Both the position numbers and the translations under genes were made by a program. The notes under the pieces were generated by a model, which saw only the letters and a program-made list of their open reading frames with translations, did no database searches and was not told the origin of the DNA. A stretch of 64,000 nt of DNA from Erythroxylum novogranatense (taxonomy: Eukaryota; Streptophyta; Magnoliopsida; Malpighiales; Erythroxylaceae). Of the stretch, positions 11,830 to 24,312 are shown one piece after another (position 1 is the stretch's first letter; each line of letters starts with the position of its first letter). The stretch is taken from NCBI GenBank assembly GCA_029891385.1, contig CM057234.1, forward strand, positions 28,072,350-28,136,349, written 5' to 3'.

Positions 11830-14424
11830 TGTAACACCCGCTATTAACGTTACACCGAAATAAATTAATATTGAGACTAATGTCATTAAAATCAAAGCAA
11901 TGAACAATAATATTAGTGACATCAATTAATGATGTATGATATCTTTCGGTGGCCACAGGAGAGTATTCGGAACAGATGTAAAAAAAAAAACAGTACAAGA
12001 GTGGCGTTTTTGTAAATAAGTGGACATGGGGGAGTATATAAGGCCTTGTCTTCTTCCTCTCTCTCCTCATGCACGACCCTAACCTCCATTAGAGCTCCTC
12101 TCAAGCTTTTTCAAGTCTTATTTCATGAAAGGGAAGGTGATTCAAGCTAAATCATCAACATAAAGAGGTAAGTCTTCATCCCAATGCTTAGATCTATGGA
12201 TTTCAACTTGAGTTTCTCTTCTTTTGTGAAACCCATTTGAGGGGATGTATAGGTTTGATGATTGGATGATAGATTTGTGTTCTTTGATGTCCAATGACAC
12301 TTATTCTTGAAGAGATTTCGTGTATTTGGTGATTTGTGGGGTTAAACCAAAACCTAGGGTTTTGAAGGTTGAGCTGGAGACAGATTCGTACCTCCCTTTG
12401 TTCATTTTTTTTGAGCTGTTTAAAGTGCGAATCTGGAGAAACTTAAAACATAGAAGTTGTAGATCCAGATGTCTAATATCTCTATGATTTTTCTCACCAT
12501 TTTAGGGTTAGAAGAATAGGAGTAATAGGCCCCGAATTGGTACTGGTTCAGAATACCAGCAAGATTAAAACGAGAACTGTAAGTGAATTGTTTGAAGACT
12601 TTAGGGTGAGAATTGGATGACGAGTTCTTCTTACGAAATGTTTCAAAATGTGTCCTCTACGTTCTGTAGAAAGGGCTTATTAATTGGATACGTATTCTGT
12701 TATATATGGACGAATAAGTGAAGGTTGTTACTAACCCTAGTGACACAGAAGAGAACAGAATCAAGTCAGGCTTGTAAAAATCACAATAAATCAATTTAAG
12801 TCATTTTTTGAGTCATCTTTGGATATGTGATAGCCACATGAGTCTATTGAAAATGAAGCTTTTAATCGCTTTAATTGGATGAGAGATGAATGAGTTATAA
12901 GGTTTTGAGTAGAAAAGAGTCCAACTCATGACTGCATGTTCAGGCTGATTGTAAATGAGAGATTTGGATCTCCTTAATGACTGAATTAGAATATGGTCAT
13001 AAAAGAAGAAATGTGAGTTTATGTATAAACTAGAGTTCTGCAAAGTTTGAAAAACATTGGACTTTCGTGCTAAGAGTTATGCTGTCATGAATGAGACTTA
13101 TGCAGTATTTTTATGATGTTTTGTGTGAGAATGACTAATGAGGGTATATGTATTTTCATGCATGTTACCCAATAGCTTGTGGAAGTGGAAAAGGAATAGA
13201 ACTAGACATTGTACCTAGTTCTTCACAAGTTCAAGAAAGATAGAAAGAAATCAGAATTTCTAAGATAGTCGAGGTGAGTATAATCATACTACTATCCTTG
13301 TGTAGTAAGCCTCTTCTTTTATCTTGCGACTTATCGAATTGTTCTTGAATCCTTATGACTTCTTTGACATATGACTCCATGTAGTTGAATCTCACATGTT
13401 GTATGCCAGATTGACCATATGATTTCAGATTCTTTGCATCTTCTGGTTCCCTTATTGTGTTGAACCTATTGATTGCGATTCTTTGATGAAGCATGTTTTC
13501 CATGCTAACCAAGATTGATGAATTCTCAGAATACCCAGCTGATAGGGTTTATTATCGACTATGTGCATAGATAACCCGCCGGTGATGGGTTAGATCCGGT
13601 CCTACCTAGAGAGGGCAGGCCTCTAGGGACAAGGTTAGGCCGACCTTGTCAAGAATCGAAAAGAGGAGATATGCCGTCTTAGCATGCCTCTGTCTCTTCC
13701 TAAAATTTCGAAAAGAATGAGAAAGAATTGAAATGAGAAAGAACCCGAATGAGAAAGAAACCTAAACTCGAAAAGAACCCGAAACCTAGAAAAGAATTCA
13801 AAACCAAATTCATGTTTTCTTTGAACAATTCATATTGAGCTTACTTGTTGATACTCATGTTATTGCCGCATTTGAGATTTACTACTGTATATTCATTGAT
13901 GCCATATATGTTATTGTTCGAATGCTATAGACCATTCTTGTGAAGCTAGCCTTGTGTACTTAGCCTCACAAGCATGGTAGTATGTTTATATCTCACTGAG
14001 TCACGTGGTAGACTCACACCTCACTATCATTATTTCAGGAGATTAGCGTATCGGACAAGAGAGAAATCCAAGCCCTTTTGAGACTAGCTTGGATAAGCAG
14101 ACAAGTAATGTTTTGGTTTTGTATTCGACATGATGTAATTTGCGAGATACTTATAAATGCTCCATGGGTTTGTCATAATCATATATACATAAAACATTTA
14201 TGGTCTTGTTGTGTTGTTGCGAACAATGTTGGTTGTTGATGATGTATGTGAGAATTTCATGATTGGATCCTTACTTCTTACAACCAATTAAACATGATAA
14301 GGATTATCAGAAAAATAAATGGGTCATGCCGAATTTTTAGTAGAAGTTGGGCTTACTACGGGTTTTGGTGGCATTAAGCCTACCCATTCCTAGTGCCAAC
14401 ACGGCCCAAAAGGTGGGTCGTGTC
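11830..14424 (+). repeat. 5' LTR of chromovirus 1
   Basis: Starts TGTAACACCCGC and is collinear with 19649-22221. The final A expected from the 3' copy is missing at the LTR/primer-site junction. TATATAA at 12035-12041 is a good TATA box about 30 bp before a likely transcription start. Confidence 0.93.
12035..12041 (+). promoter_or_regulatory. TATA box in 5' LTR
   Basis: TATATAA within GGGGAGTATATAAGGCC. The same site is conserved in the 3' LTR at about 19847-19853. It is followed by a pyrimidine-rich CTTCTTCCTCTCTCTCCTC start region. Confidence 0.65.
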
Positions 14425-14427
14425 GGA

Positions 14428-14441
14428 TGGTATCGAGACAA
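14428..14441 (+). promoter_or_regulatory. Primer binding site, initiator tRNA-Met type
   Basis: TGGTATCGAGAC lies 3 nt after the LTR. The expected complement of the initiator tRNA-Met 3' end is TGGTATCAGAGC. The difference is centred on a CAG, the same context as most LTR-LTR differences here. Confidence 0.7.
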
Positions 14442-14643
14442 AGGTTGCATAAGAGTAAGGATCTTGTGAACTAGATGATGGACAAAAATTATAGATGTAT
14501 TAAAAAAAAAACAAAGACATTTCGGATAAGAGATATGCATATGATATTTTGCATGAGCATGACACCATGGAGCATAGGATCGCATCATGTCAATAGCATG
14601 TTATTTTCGTGTCTAAACGATTTCTATTTTTTTAATACTAGAG

Positions 14644-16122
14644 ATGCCTCTAAAGAAGAACACCTCCTCAGCGAGGACGAGGACGAGGTCGTCCTAGAAA
14701 ATCCCGACTCACATGCACGATGTCGAATCGATGCAGCAAGAACAACAAGAAGAAAGGTCTCCACCCGAGTTAGGAGGAGATCGAGATAGAAAATGAACTG
14801 AGCCCCAAATTGCTCGAGGGAAGATGTTAGAACCTTACAACAAAGGATTGAGGCCTTAGAAGCGAGAGAATCGAGCTTTAAGAGAGGCGGGAGGTTCTAG
14901 AATTGAGAGAAGAAGTACGAATACTTAGAGAAAGAGAGAGAGAAAGAACTCAGGCTATACCTGAAGTTGCTCCTGTACCATCACAGCCAATGCAAATGCC
15001 TAGAGGATTACCTAGGCGAGCGTTAGATGATGAAGGAGTAAGCATCAATGATTTCTTGAAATTGCAAACCCCTGAGTTTGGTGGTGAGAGATATGAGGAT
15101 CCCCAAGAGTTTATGAGACATACTGAGAAAATGGTTCGGAGATTGACTTGCTCTGATGCACGGATCATAGAATTAGTGGGGATTAAATTGACAAAGAATG
15201 CCTGGGAATGGTTCCAGGGGAATATTGAAGATCAATTATATGGTGGGAACCCTCCAACCTGGGAGTTCTTTAAACAGGCATTAATCGATGAGTTTGTTTC
15301 TCCATATGAGAGACAGAATCGAGCCCTACAATTTGAAAGGCTCAAACAAAACTTTGGTGTGAGTGTAGATGATTATGCAAGTGAATTTCTACGCTTATGC
15401 AAATTTGCTACAGCAATTGTGCCTACTGAGGCTGCAAAAATGGAAAGATACAAGTTGGGACTTATACCTTCCTTGTATAGTCTTTGCAGCACTATTGACT
15501 TCCCAAATTTGTCAAGGCTGATTGATAAGACTCGGCAATTAGAAGCAAAGTTTAAGGAGGGGAGAGTAGAAAGAGAATCAAGAAGAAAAGGTAAAGGCCA
15601 GAGCAGTAGAGGCCATAGAGAGAGAGATAACTCTCAGATGAGACAAACAAAACAAACAACACAGTCTGCTCCTTCAGAACCTCAGAGAGGGGGTCAAGGT
15701 AGAGTTAGAAATCCAAGTGCATCTGTCTTTTCAGCACCTAGTGGTACACAACACCTAGCTCAGTCTAGATCACAGCAACCTCCAACACAGCCACAGGTTA
15801 GAACTGCTTGTAATGTCTGTGGAAAGAATCATCCAGGACCTTGTAGACTCGGGTCTAGAGGTTGTTATAGGTGCGGACAACAAGGACATTTCATGAAAGA
15901 CTGCCCAATGCCAGAAAACCAAGCAGTTCCACCCCCAGCTTCACAAACTACTGTTCAGATAGACAGAACTGTTAATAGAGGCCCAGCTGGTAGAGGTAGA
16001 CCTCAAGGCCAGGCACTCACTCAGAATATGGGACAGATGTCAGCACCAAATTTCAAAGAATAGAGGTCGGGAGAGTGTTTGTGTGAATCCCAAGCAGCAG
16101 GCCTCTAATACAGCTGTCACAG
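14644..16122 (+). CDS. gag: gag of chromovirus 1 (frameshifted in this assembly)
   Basis: Probable start ATG at 14644 (MPLKKNTSS...). Frames are broken between about 14695 and 14900, and then a long open stretch runs 14903-16063. It contains the retrotransposon gag core (EFGGERYEDPQEFMRHTEK near 15075, AWEWFQGN near 15200, FERLKQNFGVSVDDYASEF near 15340). A CCHC zinc knuckle CYRCGQQGHFMKDC follows near 15862-15900. Gag assembles the cytoplasmic virus-like particle and packages element RNA. After 16063 the protein appears to continue in the next frame to a GT at 16123, so one more shift lies near 16050. The basic linker between core and knuckle is rich in Arg, Gln and Ser. Confidence 0.88.
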
Positions 16123-16237
16123 GTAACCCTATACAAACCCGTTGACATTGAGTTAAATTGTTGTTATGAATAGAATATTTATGCTTTGTTATGATAAAAG
16201 ATATGATCTTTCTTTTTATTGATGAATGTTGATATAG
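16123..16237 (+). other. Putative 115-nt intron between gag and protease
   Basis: A GTAACC start and TGATATAG end fit a GT-AG intron. Codons on either side join in phase, with a glycine split across the site just upstream of the protease motif. The interval itself is AT-rich with stops. It could instead be a small insertion. An RNA read crossing 16122/16238 would decide. Confidence 0.45.
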
Positions 16238-17699
16238 GCATAGTCCTTATCCAGAATGAGAATGCTAAAGTGCTATTTGACTCGGGTGCCACTCATTCTT
16301 TTATAGCGCCGAGTTTTGCCAGAAAGTTAGATAAAGGGAGAGAAGTAATGAAAGACCCACTGTTCATAGTTACACCTTTAGGGAAGCTGTTGAAGTGACA
16401 TATATTTACTCCTCATGTGTCGTAGAAATAGAAGGCGAAAATTTATGGCAAATTTGATCGAGTTGGCAGTATTAGAATTTGATGTCATCTTGGGTATGGA
16501 TTGGTTGTCAAATCACCATGCTACAATGGATTGTTATGCCAAAGAATCATACTTAGGCGGATCCGAAGCGAAGTGTTATATCAAGGAGATCGACTTGGGT
16601 TTCTTATTAATGAAATTTCAGCTATCAGCCCAAAGATTCTTAAGAAAGGGATGTCGGGGTATATAGCACGTAAGGGATACCAGAAAGGAGATCAGCGAGA
16701 TACAACAGATTCCTATAGTAAGGGATTTTTGGATGTGTTTCGGAAGATTTACGGATTACCACCAGATAGGAAATAGAGTTTAGTATAGAACTCCTCCCCG
16801 GTACAAACCCCATCTCCATTACTCCATACGAAATGGCACCAATAGAACTAAAAGAGTTGAAGGTGCAATTGCGAGGATTTGTTTGATAAGGGTTTATTAG
16901 ACCCATGAGTTCACCATAAGGTGCGCCGGTGTTATTTGTCAAGAAGAAAGATGGATCCTTACGGTTATGCATAGATTATAGGCGGTTGAATAAAGTAACT
17001 ATTAAGAATAAATACCCTCTTCCTCGGATTGACGATTTGTTTGATCAATTACGAGGAGCAAGTCATTTCTCTAAGATTGATCTCAAATCTGGGTATCATC
17101 GATTGAGAATCGAGAAAAGAAGATGTGTCGAAACCGCTTTAGAACTAGATATGGGCACTATGAGTTCTTGGTACTTCCTTTTGGGTTAACAAATGCACCA
17201 AATGCCTTTATGGATTTGATGAATAGAATCTTGAGGCCATATTTGGATAAATTCGTTGTAGTTTTCATTGATGACATATTGGTTTATTCCAGAGCCAAGA
17301 GGAACATGAAAGACACTTGGCAATGGTGTTGCAAATCCTTAGAGATAATCGATTATATGCCAAGTTGGCAAAGTGTGAGTTACGGCTTGATGAGTGAATT
17401 TCTTAGGTCATATAATTAGTAAAGAAGGGATTCAGGTAGATTCTCAGAAGGTGGAAGCAGTGTCTAATTGGCCTAGACCTATGAAGGTTACCGAAATACG
17501 AAGTTTCTTGGGTATGGCCGGTTATTACAGACGATTTGTAAAGGATTTTTCCAAGATAGCTGCTCCTCTGACGAAGTTAACTCGGAAACAAGTGAGATTT
17601 GAGTGGGATGATTCCTGTGAGCAAAGTTTCCAAAAGCTTAAGGAATGTCTCACATCAGCTCCAGTGTTAGCATTGCCTTCAGGCAAGGTGATTATGTGA
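16238..17699 (+). CDS. pol: pol of chromovirus 1: protease and reverse transcriptase (several frameshifts)
   Basis: The aspartic protease active site [10 protein letters not shown] is at about 16272-16301, and ILGMDWL near 16488 ends the protease domain. Reverse transcriptase follows: [20 protein letters not shown] (about 16960-17020), [12 protein letters not shown] (about 17070), the catalytic [10 protein letters not shown] (about 17262-17292), and [15 protein letters not shown] with the thumb (about 17505-17550). The first aspartate of the triad is in KIDLKSGYH and the pair is in the FIDD box, so the catalytic residues are present. The protein is read in several frames. Shifts lie near 16395, 16560, 16770, 17120-17150 and 17390. 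At several of these the family pattern implies a CAG or CTG codon region, so some shifts may be assembly error. Confidence 0.88.
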
Positions 17700-18057
17700 T
17701 ATTATGTGATGCCTTCAAAGTTGGTTTAGGGTGTGTATTGATGCCAGAATGGGAAGGTAATTGCCTATGCTTCTAGACAATTGAGAAAACATGAGGTGAA
17801 CTATCCTACACATGATCTAGAAATGGCAGCTGTGATATTTGCATTGAAAATATGGAGACACTATTTATATGGTGAAAAGAGTGAAATATATACAGATCAT
17901 AAGAGTCTTCAGTACATTCAGAAACAGAAAGAATTGAATCTGAGACAAAGACGATGGATTGAGTTATTGAAGGATTATGATTGTCAGATCTTGTATCACC
18001 CAGGCAAAGCCAATGTAGTGGCTGATGCTTTGAGCAGAAAATCGATGGGGAGTTTGC
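17700..18057 (+). CDS. pol: pol of chromovirus 1: RNase H domain
   Basis: RNase H follows RT directly. Landmarks are [20 protein letters not shown] (about 17812-17870), [26 protein letters not shown] and [16 protein letters not shown] (ending near 18043). It degrades the RNA template during reverse transcription. A shift precedes it near 17690-17745, between the RT connection and the RNase H start. From 17781 the frame stays open into integrase. Confidence 0.88.
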
Positions 18058-19601
18058 ATCATATCTCCATTCAAAAGAAAGAGTTAGTTCAAGATTTAAA
18101 TGGGTTATTTAATGTGGGATTGCACTTGGAAGTATCTGATTCCCAAGCATTACTTGCTCAATTCCAGGTGAAGTCCAATTTGATGGATGAGATTAAAACT
18201 GTCCAAGGTAGTGATCCGGAGCTAGCCAAATTGAAAATAGCTGTCCAAGATGGTAAGGTGACAGAGTTCAATATGGTGGATGGAGTATTGAGATGTGGTG
18301 ACATGTTATGTGTACCTGATATAAATGGGCTAAGAAAAAAGATTATGCATGAAGCACATTATGCACCTTATAGTGTTCACCCTGGAACCACCAAGATGTA
18401 TCATGATGTTAAAGGCATATATTGGTGGCCAGGTATGAAGAAAGATATAGCCCAATTTGTATCCACCTGTTTAACTTGTCAACAGGTCAAGTTTGAACAT
18501 CAAAAGCCCACTGGACTACTACAGGAGCTACCGCTACCCGAGTGGAAGTGGGAGCGGATTACCATGGACTTTGTGATTGGATTGCCAAGAACGCTTAAGG
18601 GGCATGATTCGATTTGGGTTATAGTCGACAGACTAACTAAGTCATCTCACTTTATAGCTGTTAAGACTACTTATAGTGCATTCGCTTAGCCCAGATTGTA
18701 TGTGGACATAATTGTGAAGTATCATGGAGTGCCAGTGTCTATTGTTTCTGACAGAGGGACGCAGTTCACTTCTAGATTCTGGCAGAAATTACAAGAAGCT
18801 ATGGGTACACAGCTGAATTTTAGTACAGCATTCCACCCACAAACTGATGGGCAATCAGAGAGAACCATCCAGACACTCGAAGACATGTTAAGAATGTGTG
18901 TTTTAGATTTTGGTGGAGATTGGGAACGTCATTTGCCCTTAATAGAATTTGCTTACAACAATAGCTATCATTCCACCATTGGAATGGCACCTTTTGAAGC
19001 ATTGTATGGTAGAAAATGCAGATCTCCACTATGCTGGACAGAAGTGGGAGAAAAACAGTTAGAAGGACCAGACCTAATTCAAGAAACGTCTGCAAAAGTT
19101 CCTCTGATACAGGAAAGATTGAGAATAGCTTTCAAGATGATGTAAGAGTTATCTGATTCTAAGAGAAGAGATGCAGATGAACCGGGTGATCAAGTTTTCG
19201 TAAAGTCTCTCTATGAAAGGCGTAGTCAGATTTGGAAAGAGAGGAAGCTGAACCCTAGATACATTGGACCATTCGAGATCCTTGAAAGGGTCGAAAATGT
19301 GTCATATCGGTTAGCTTTGCCTCCTCATCTTAGCTCTGTGCATCCAGTCTTCCACATATCTATGTTAAGAAAGTACATTCCAGATCCTTCTCATATCTTG
19401 CAAACCCCAGAAGTGAATATAGCAGAAGATCTCTCTTATGAAGAAACCCCAGTTGCCATTATAGACAGGCAGATTAGAAAGTTGCGGAATAAAGATATTC
19501 CGATGATCAAAGTTCAATGGCAGAATCAAAGAATTGAGGAATGTACATGGGAGACAGAAGAATCAATGAGAAGCAGATATCCACAGTTGTTTCCCCAATA
19601 A
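18058..19601 (+). CDS. pol: pol of chromovirus 1: integrase with chromodomain-like tail
   Basis: An HHCC-type zinc region ([27 protein letters not shown]; about 18378-18510) precedes the DDE core: [10 protein letters not shown] (about 18557), [13 protein letters not shown] (about 18745) and [20 protein letters not shown] (about 18830). The C-terminal part has [17 protein letters not shown] and ends with a chromodomain-like block [19 protein letters not shown] near 19515-19570. In chromoviruses that domain is thought to steer insertion to chromatin. Breaks occur at 18687 (stop) and about 19142 (stop), both at places where a CAG-containing codon run is expected. The three acidic catalytic positions appear present. 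Confidence 0.9.
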
Positions 19602-19632
19602 GGTAAATTTTCAAAATTCGTGGACGAATTTT

Positions 19633-19648
19633 AATAAGGGGGGGAGAA
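19633..19648 (+). promoter_or_regulatory. Polypurine tract of chromovirus 1
   Basis: AATAAGGGGGGGAGAA lies immediately before the 3' LTR TGTAACACCC, the expected plus-strand primer. Confidence 0.85.
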
Positions 19649-22221
19649 TGTAACACCCGCTATTAACGTTACACCGAAATAAATTAATATTGAGACTAAT
19701 GTCATTAAAATCAGAGCAATGAACAATAATATTAGTGACATCAATTAATGATGTATGATATCTTCGGTGGCCACAGGAGAGTATTCTAACGATGTAAAAA
19801 AAAACAAGACAAGAGTGGCGTTTTGTAAATAAGTGGACATGGGGAGTATATAAGGCCTTGTCTTCTTCCTCTCTCTCCTCATGCACGACCCTAACCTCCA
19901 TTAGAGCTCCTCTCAAGCTTTTCAAGTCTTATTTCATGAAAGGAAGGTGGTTCAAGCTAAATCATCAACATAAAGAGGTAAGTCTTCATCCCAATGCTTA
20001 GATCTATGGATTTCAACTTGAGTTTCTCTTCTTTGTGAAACCCATTTGAGGGATGTATAGGTTTGATGATTGGATGATAGATTTGTGTTCTTTGATGTCC
20101 AATGACACTTATTCTTGAAGAGATTTCGTGTATTTGGTGATTTGTGGGGTTAAACCAAAACCTAGGGTTTTGAAGGTTGAGCTGGAGACAGATTCGTACC
20201 TCCCTTTGTTCATTTTTTTTGAGCTGTTTAAAGTGCGAATCTGGAGAAACTTAAAACATAGAAGTTGTAGATCCAGATGTCTACTATCTCTATGATTTTT
20301 CTCACGATTTTAGGGTTAGAAGAATAGGAGTAATAGGCCCCGAATTGGTACTGGTTCAGAATACCAGCAAGATTAAAACGAGAACTGTAAGTGAATTGTT
20401 TGAAGACTTTAGGGTGAGAATTGGATGACGAGTTCTTCTTACGAAATGTTTCAAAATGTGTCCTCTACGTTCTGTAGAAAGGGCTTATTAATTGGATACG
20501 TATTCTGTTATATATTGCCGAATAAGTGAAGGTTGTTACTAACCCTAGTGACACAGAAGAGAACAGAATCAAGTCAGGCTTGTAAAAATCACAATAAATC
20601 AATTTAAGTCATTTTTTGAGTCATCTTTGGATATGTGATAGCCACATGAGTCTATTGAAAATGAAGCTTTTAATCGCTTTAATTGGATGAGAGATGAATG
20701 AGTTATAAGGTTTTGAGTAGAAAAGGGTCCAACTCATGACTGCATGTTCAGGCTGATTGTAAATGAGAGATTTGGATCTCCTTAATGACTGAATTAGAAT
20801 ATGGTCATAAAAGAAGAAATGTGAGTTTATGTATAAACTAGAGTTCTGCAAAGTTTGAAAACATTGGACTTTCTTGCTAAGAGTTATGCTGTCATGAATG
20901 AGACTTATGCAGTATTTTTATGATGTTTTGTGTGAGAATGACTAATGAGGGTATATGTATTTTCATGCATGTTACCCAATAGCTTGTGGAAGTGGAAAGG
21001 AATAGAACTAGACATTGTACCTAGTTCTTCACAAGTTCAAGAAAGATAGAAAGAAATCAGAATTTCTAAGATAGTCGAGGTGAGTATAATCATACTACTA
21101 TCCTTGTGTAGTAAGCCTCTTCTTTTATCTTGCGGCTTATCGAATTGTTCTTGAATCCTTATGACTTCTTTGACATATGACTCCATGTAGTTGAATCTCA
21201 CATGTTGTATGCCGATTGACCATATGATTTCAGATTCTTTGCATCTTCTGGTTCCCTTATTGTGTTGAACCTATTGATTGCGATTCTTTGATGAAGCATG
21301 TTTTCCATGCTAACCAAGATTGATGAATTCTCGAATACCGGTGATAGGGTTTATTATCGGACTATGTGCACATAGATAACCCACGGTGATGGGTTAGATC
21401 CGGTCCTACCTAGAGAGGGCAGGCCTCTAGGGACAAGGTTAGGCCGACCTTGTCAAGAATCGAAAAGAGGAGATATGCCGTACTAGCATGCCTCTGTCTC
21501 TTCCTAAAATTTCGAAAGAATGAGAAAGAATTGAAATGAGAAAGAACCCGAATGAGAAAGAAACCTAAACTCGAAAAGAACCCGAACCTAGAAAAGAATT
21601 CAAAACCAAATTCATGTTTTCTTTGAACAATTCATATTGAGCTTATTTGTTGATACTCATGTTATTGCCGCATTTGAGATTTACTACTGTATATTCATTG
21701 ATGCCATATATGTTATTGTTCAGAATCTATAGACCATTCTTGTGAAGCTAGCCTTGTGTACTTAGCCTCACAAGCATGGTAGTATGTTTATATCTCATTG
21801 AGTCACGTGGTAGACTCACACTCACTATCATTATTTCGGAGATTAGCGTATCGGACAGAGAGAAATCCAAGCCCTTTTGAGACTAGCTTGGATAAGCGGA
21901 CAAGTAATGTTTTGGTTTTGTATTCGACATGATGTAATTTGCGATACTTATAATTGCTCCATGGGTTTGTCATAATCATATATACATAAAACATTTATGG
22001 TCTTGTTGTGTTGTTGCGAACAATGTTGGTTGTTGATGATGTATGTGAGAATTTCATGATTGGATCCTTACTTACAACCAATTAAACATGATAAGGATTA
22101 TCGAAAAAATAAATGGGTCATGCCGAATTTTTAGTAAAAGTTGGGCTTACTACGGGTTTTGGTGGCATTAAGCCTACCCATTCCCTAGTGCCAACACGGC
22201 CCAAAAAGGTGGGTCGTGTCA
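19649..22221 (+). repeat. 3' LTR of chromovirus 1
   Basis: Collinear with 11830-14424. It ends GTGTCA followed by the TAAAA target duplication. Most differences from the 5' copy are single-base indels in homopolymers or at CAG sites. Confidence 0.93.
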
Positions 22222-23005
22222 TAAAATTACCAATTTTCTCAATTTTATTTATAATTCCCCCTTTTAATAATTAAAAGGTTTCACAGGTTGACCCAATATT
22301 GTGAATTTCGTACCTTATCGGTCAGTACCGGCAGGAACGTACCGTTCCGGTCAAAAATCGGTATGGTATAGGTGTAGGTGGTATCGGTGAAAAATAGGTA
22401 CTGGCCGGTATTCAAAATACCGGTCAAATACCAGCCGGTATCGAAAATTTTAAAAAATTGGGAGACTTTTTTGCAAAATTTTCAAAAGTTTTTAAAATTT
22501 CCCTCCCTCCCTCCCTTCCTCCCTTTTTTTCAAAGTTTTTAAAATAATAATAAATATTTTATTACTAATAATAATTATAAATTAAATAAAAATTAAAAAT
22601 AAATTATTTTTTATTTTTATTACTAATAAATTATTTTATTTAAATTTATTTTAAAATTTTATATAATATTTATTAATAAATAATAATAAATTAGTTTATA
22701 AATAATAATTTTAAAATTATTTATTTCTTAAAATAAATAATTTTAAAATTATTATTTATAAACTAATATTTATTTTATATATTTTCAATTATTAAATCAA
22801 AATTTATATATTTTAAAATTAATTATATTTATTAATAATTATTAAATTAATTTTATATATTAAATGAAATTGTAATTATGTCTAATTAAATGTAAAATGA
22901 AATGGAATGTGAAAAAACAACAATTCTAAAAAATAATTGAAAATTTTGATAAAATAGAAAATAATTCAAAATTCAAAATTATTTACATTATCTCAAGATA
23001 TTAAC

Positions 23006-23200
23006 AGAGTCAAGCTCTACGACACAGACTCAATATTCTTAACTACACTAGCCAACTCAGGTATAAATGTAGTTGTAGCACTACCTAATGAGCTACTATC
23101 CTTCGTTGCCGATGACTAGATATTTTACGACAATTGGGTCAAGGCGAACATCTCAAGATACTACCCCTCCACACAAATTGAACATTGTTGTTGGGAGTCG
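23006..23200 (+). pseudogene. Captured fragment of a GH17 glucan endo-1,3-beta-glucosidase gene
   Basis: The frame reads RVKLYDTDSIFLTTLANSG, then INVVVALPNELLSFVADD, a stop, and IFYDNWVKANISRYYPSTQI. These are hallmark segments of plant GH17 endo-beta-1,3-glucanases, which hydrolyse callose-type glucan in cell walls. The segment is from the N-terminal half, before the catalytic NE motif. A TTAACAG just before it looks like the original intron acceptor of the donor gene. An in-frame TAG at about 23117 and a shift after the PSTQIE segment disable it. It lies inside the long-TIR element, consistent with transposon capture of a short genomic piece. Confidence 0.8.
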
Positions 23201-23280
23201 TCTGGTGTAGGGTTATTATGTTGAAATAGTGGGTATTATTGAGTTTGTGAGTTAAAAAAGAAGAGAACAACTTTTGGGGA

Positions 23281-23313
23281 TCAAATCACTTGATTTATTA
23301 TTATTATTATTAC

Positions 23314-23349
<36 letters not shown>

Positions 23350-23621
23350 TACTACTGCTACTACTACTAAGTTATTCTTATTATTATTAATTTTATTTAT
23401 TTATTTATTAATTATTATTATTATTATGATTATTATTATTTATTTATTATTATTATTATTATTTCTTGTTAATAATAATAATAATATTATTATTATTTTA
23501 TTATTATTAACTATTGTTATAAATTTTCAACTTACTATTTTTAAAATTATTAATTTTATTATACCAAATTAATTATCTTATTATTATTATTAAGTATTAA
23601 TTATCATTATAAAATTTGTAC

Positions 23622-23718
<97 letters not shown>

Positions 23719-23725
23719 TCTATTC

Positions 23726-23780
<55 letters not shown>

Positions 23781-23790
23781 AGAGTTAATT
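23281..23790. repeat. TTA trinucleotide microsatellite
   Basis: Long pure runs of TTA (notably 23624-23780) with small CTA and TTC interruptions. They lie in the centre of the long-TIR element. Confidence 0.9.
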
Positions 23791-24213
23791 TGTAATATTT
23801 TAAATACTTTGTATTATTCTTAATTTGATGTGTGTATGATGATAATTATCTTTGTTTATATTAATTGTGGTTATTATTTATATGTAAAATATTTAAAATT
23901 ATTGTTTTGACTTATTTCATATTAATTATCATTATTATTTACTATTACGATTTTTGAAAGCATGGTTGATGTAATCAGTAAACTAGTAAAGTATACAGTA
24001 TAACTGTACAATATACTAATATGGACTATTTTGCAATTTTTAAAAATTTCAAGGACTATTTTATAAATTTAAAATTACAAAAGCGGTATTTGGTTACGAC
24101 CAGAATGCAGAATGCTTGCTTCGAGAACCCAATCCGGTACCAAACCCGGTACGGTATTCATAACATTGATTGTAAGTATTATTATTATGATTATAAATAT
24201 TATACATAATTAA

Positions 24214-24312
24214 TTATCTTCTCCTCCTCCTCCTCCTCCTCCTTCTTCTTCTTCTTCTTCTTCTTATTATTATTATTATTATTATTTTATTTTATTATTA
24301 GCATCATCATCA
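24214..24312. repeat. Compound TCC/TTC/TTA/CAT microsatellite
   Basis: Consecutive runs of TCC (24220-24243), TTC (24243-24265), TTA (24266-24290) and ATC (24302-24315) show one repeat type grading into the next. Confidence 0.85.

Larger units (their letters stand above)
11830..22221 (+). mobile_element. Ty3/gypsy chromovirus LTR retrotransposon 1 (Del/Tekay type)
   Basis: Two 2.6 kb LTRs (11830-14424 and 19649-22221) start TGTAACACCC. The 3' copy ends GTGTCA. TAAAA flanks the whole (11825-11829 and 22222-22226), an exact 5-bp target duplication. In order it holds a tRNA-Met-type primer site, gag with a CCHC knuckle, protease, reverse transcriptase, RNase H, integrase, a chromodomain-like C-terminus and a purine tract. 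The domain order (IN after RNase H), long LTRs and chromodomain point to the Del/Tekay chromoviruses. By eye the LTRs differ by only some 10-15 substitutions plus many small indels, so the insertion is young. It lies inside the composite CACTA. Confidence 0.95.

Noticed and set aside
12813..13043. A minus-strand frame present identically at 20621-20851
   Set aside because: It is inside both LTR copies; the repetition reflects LTR identity, not a gene.
23281..23790. CRISPR-like or satellite array
   Set aside because: A simple TTA microsatellite without spacers in a plant genome.
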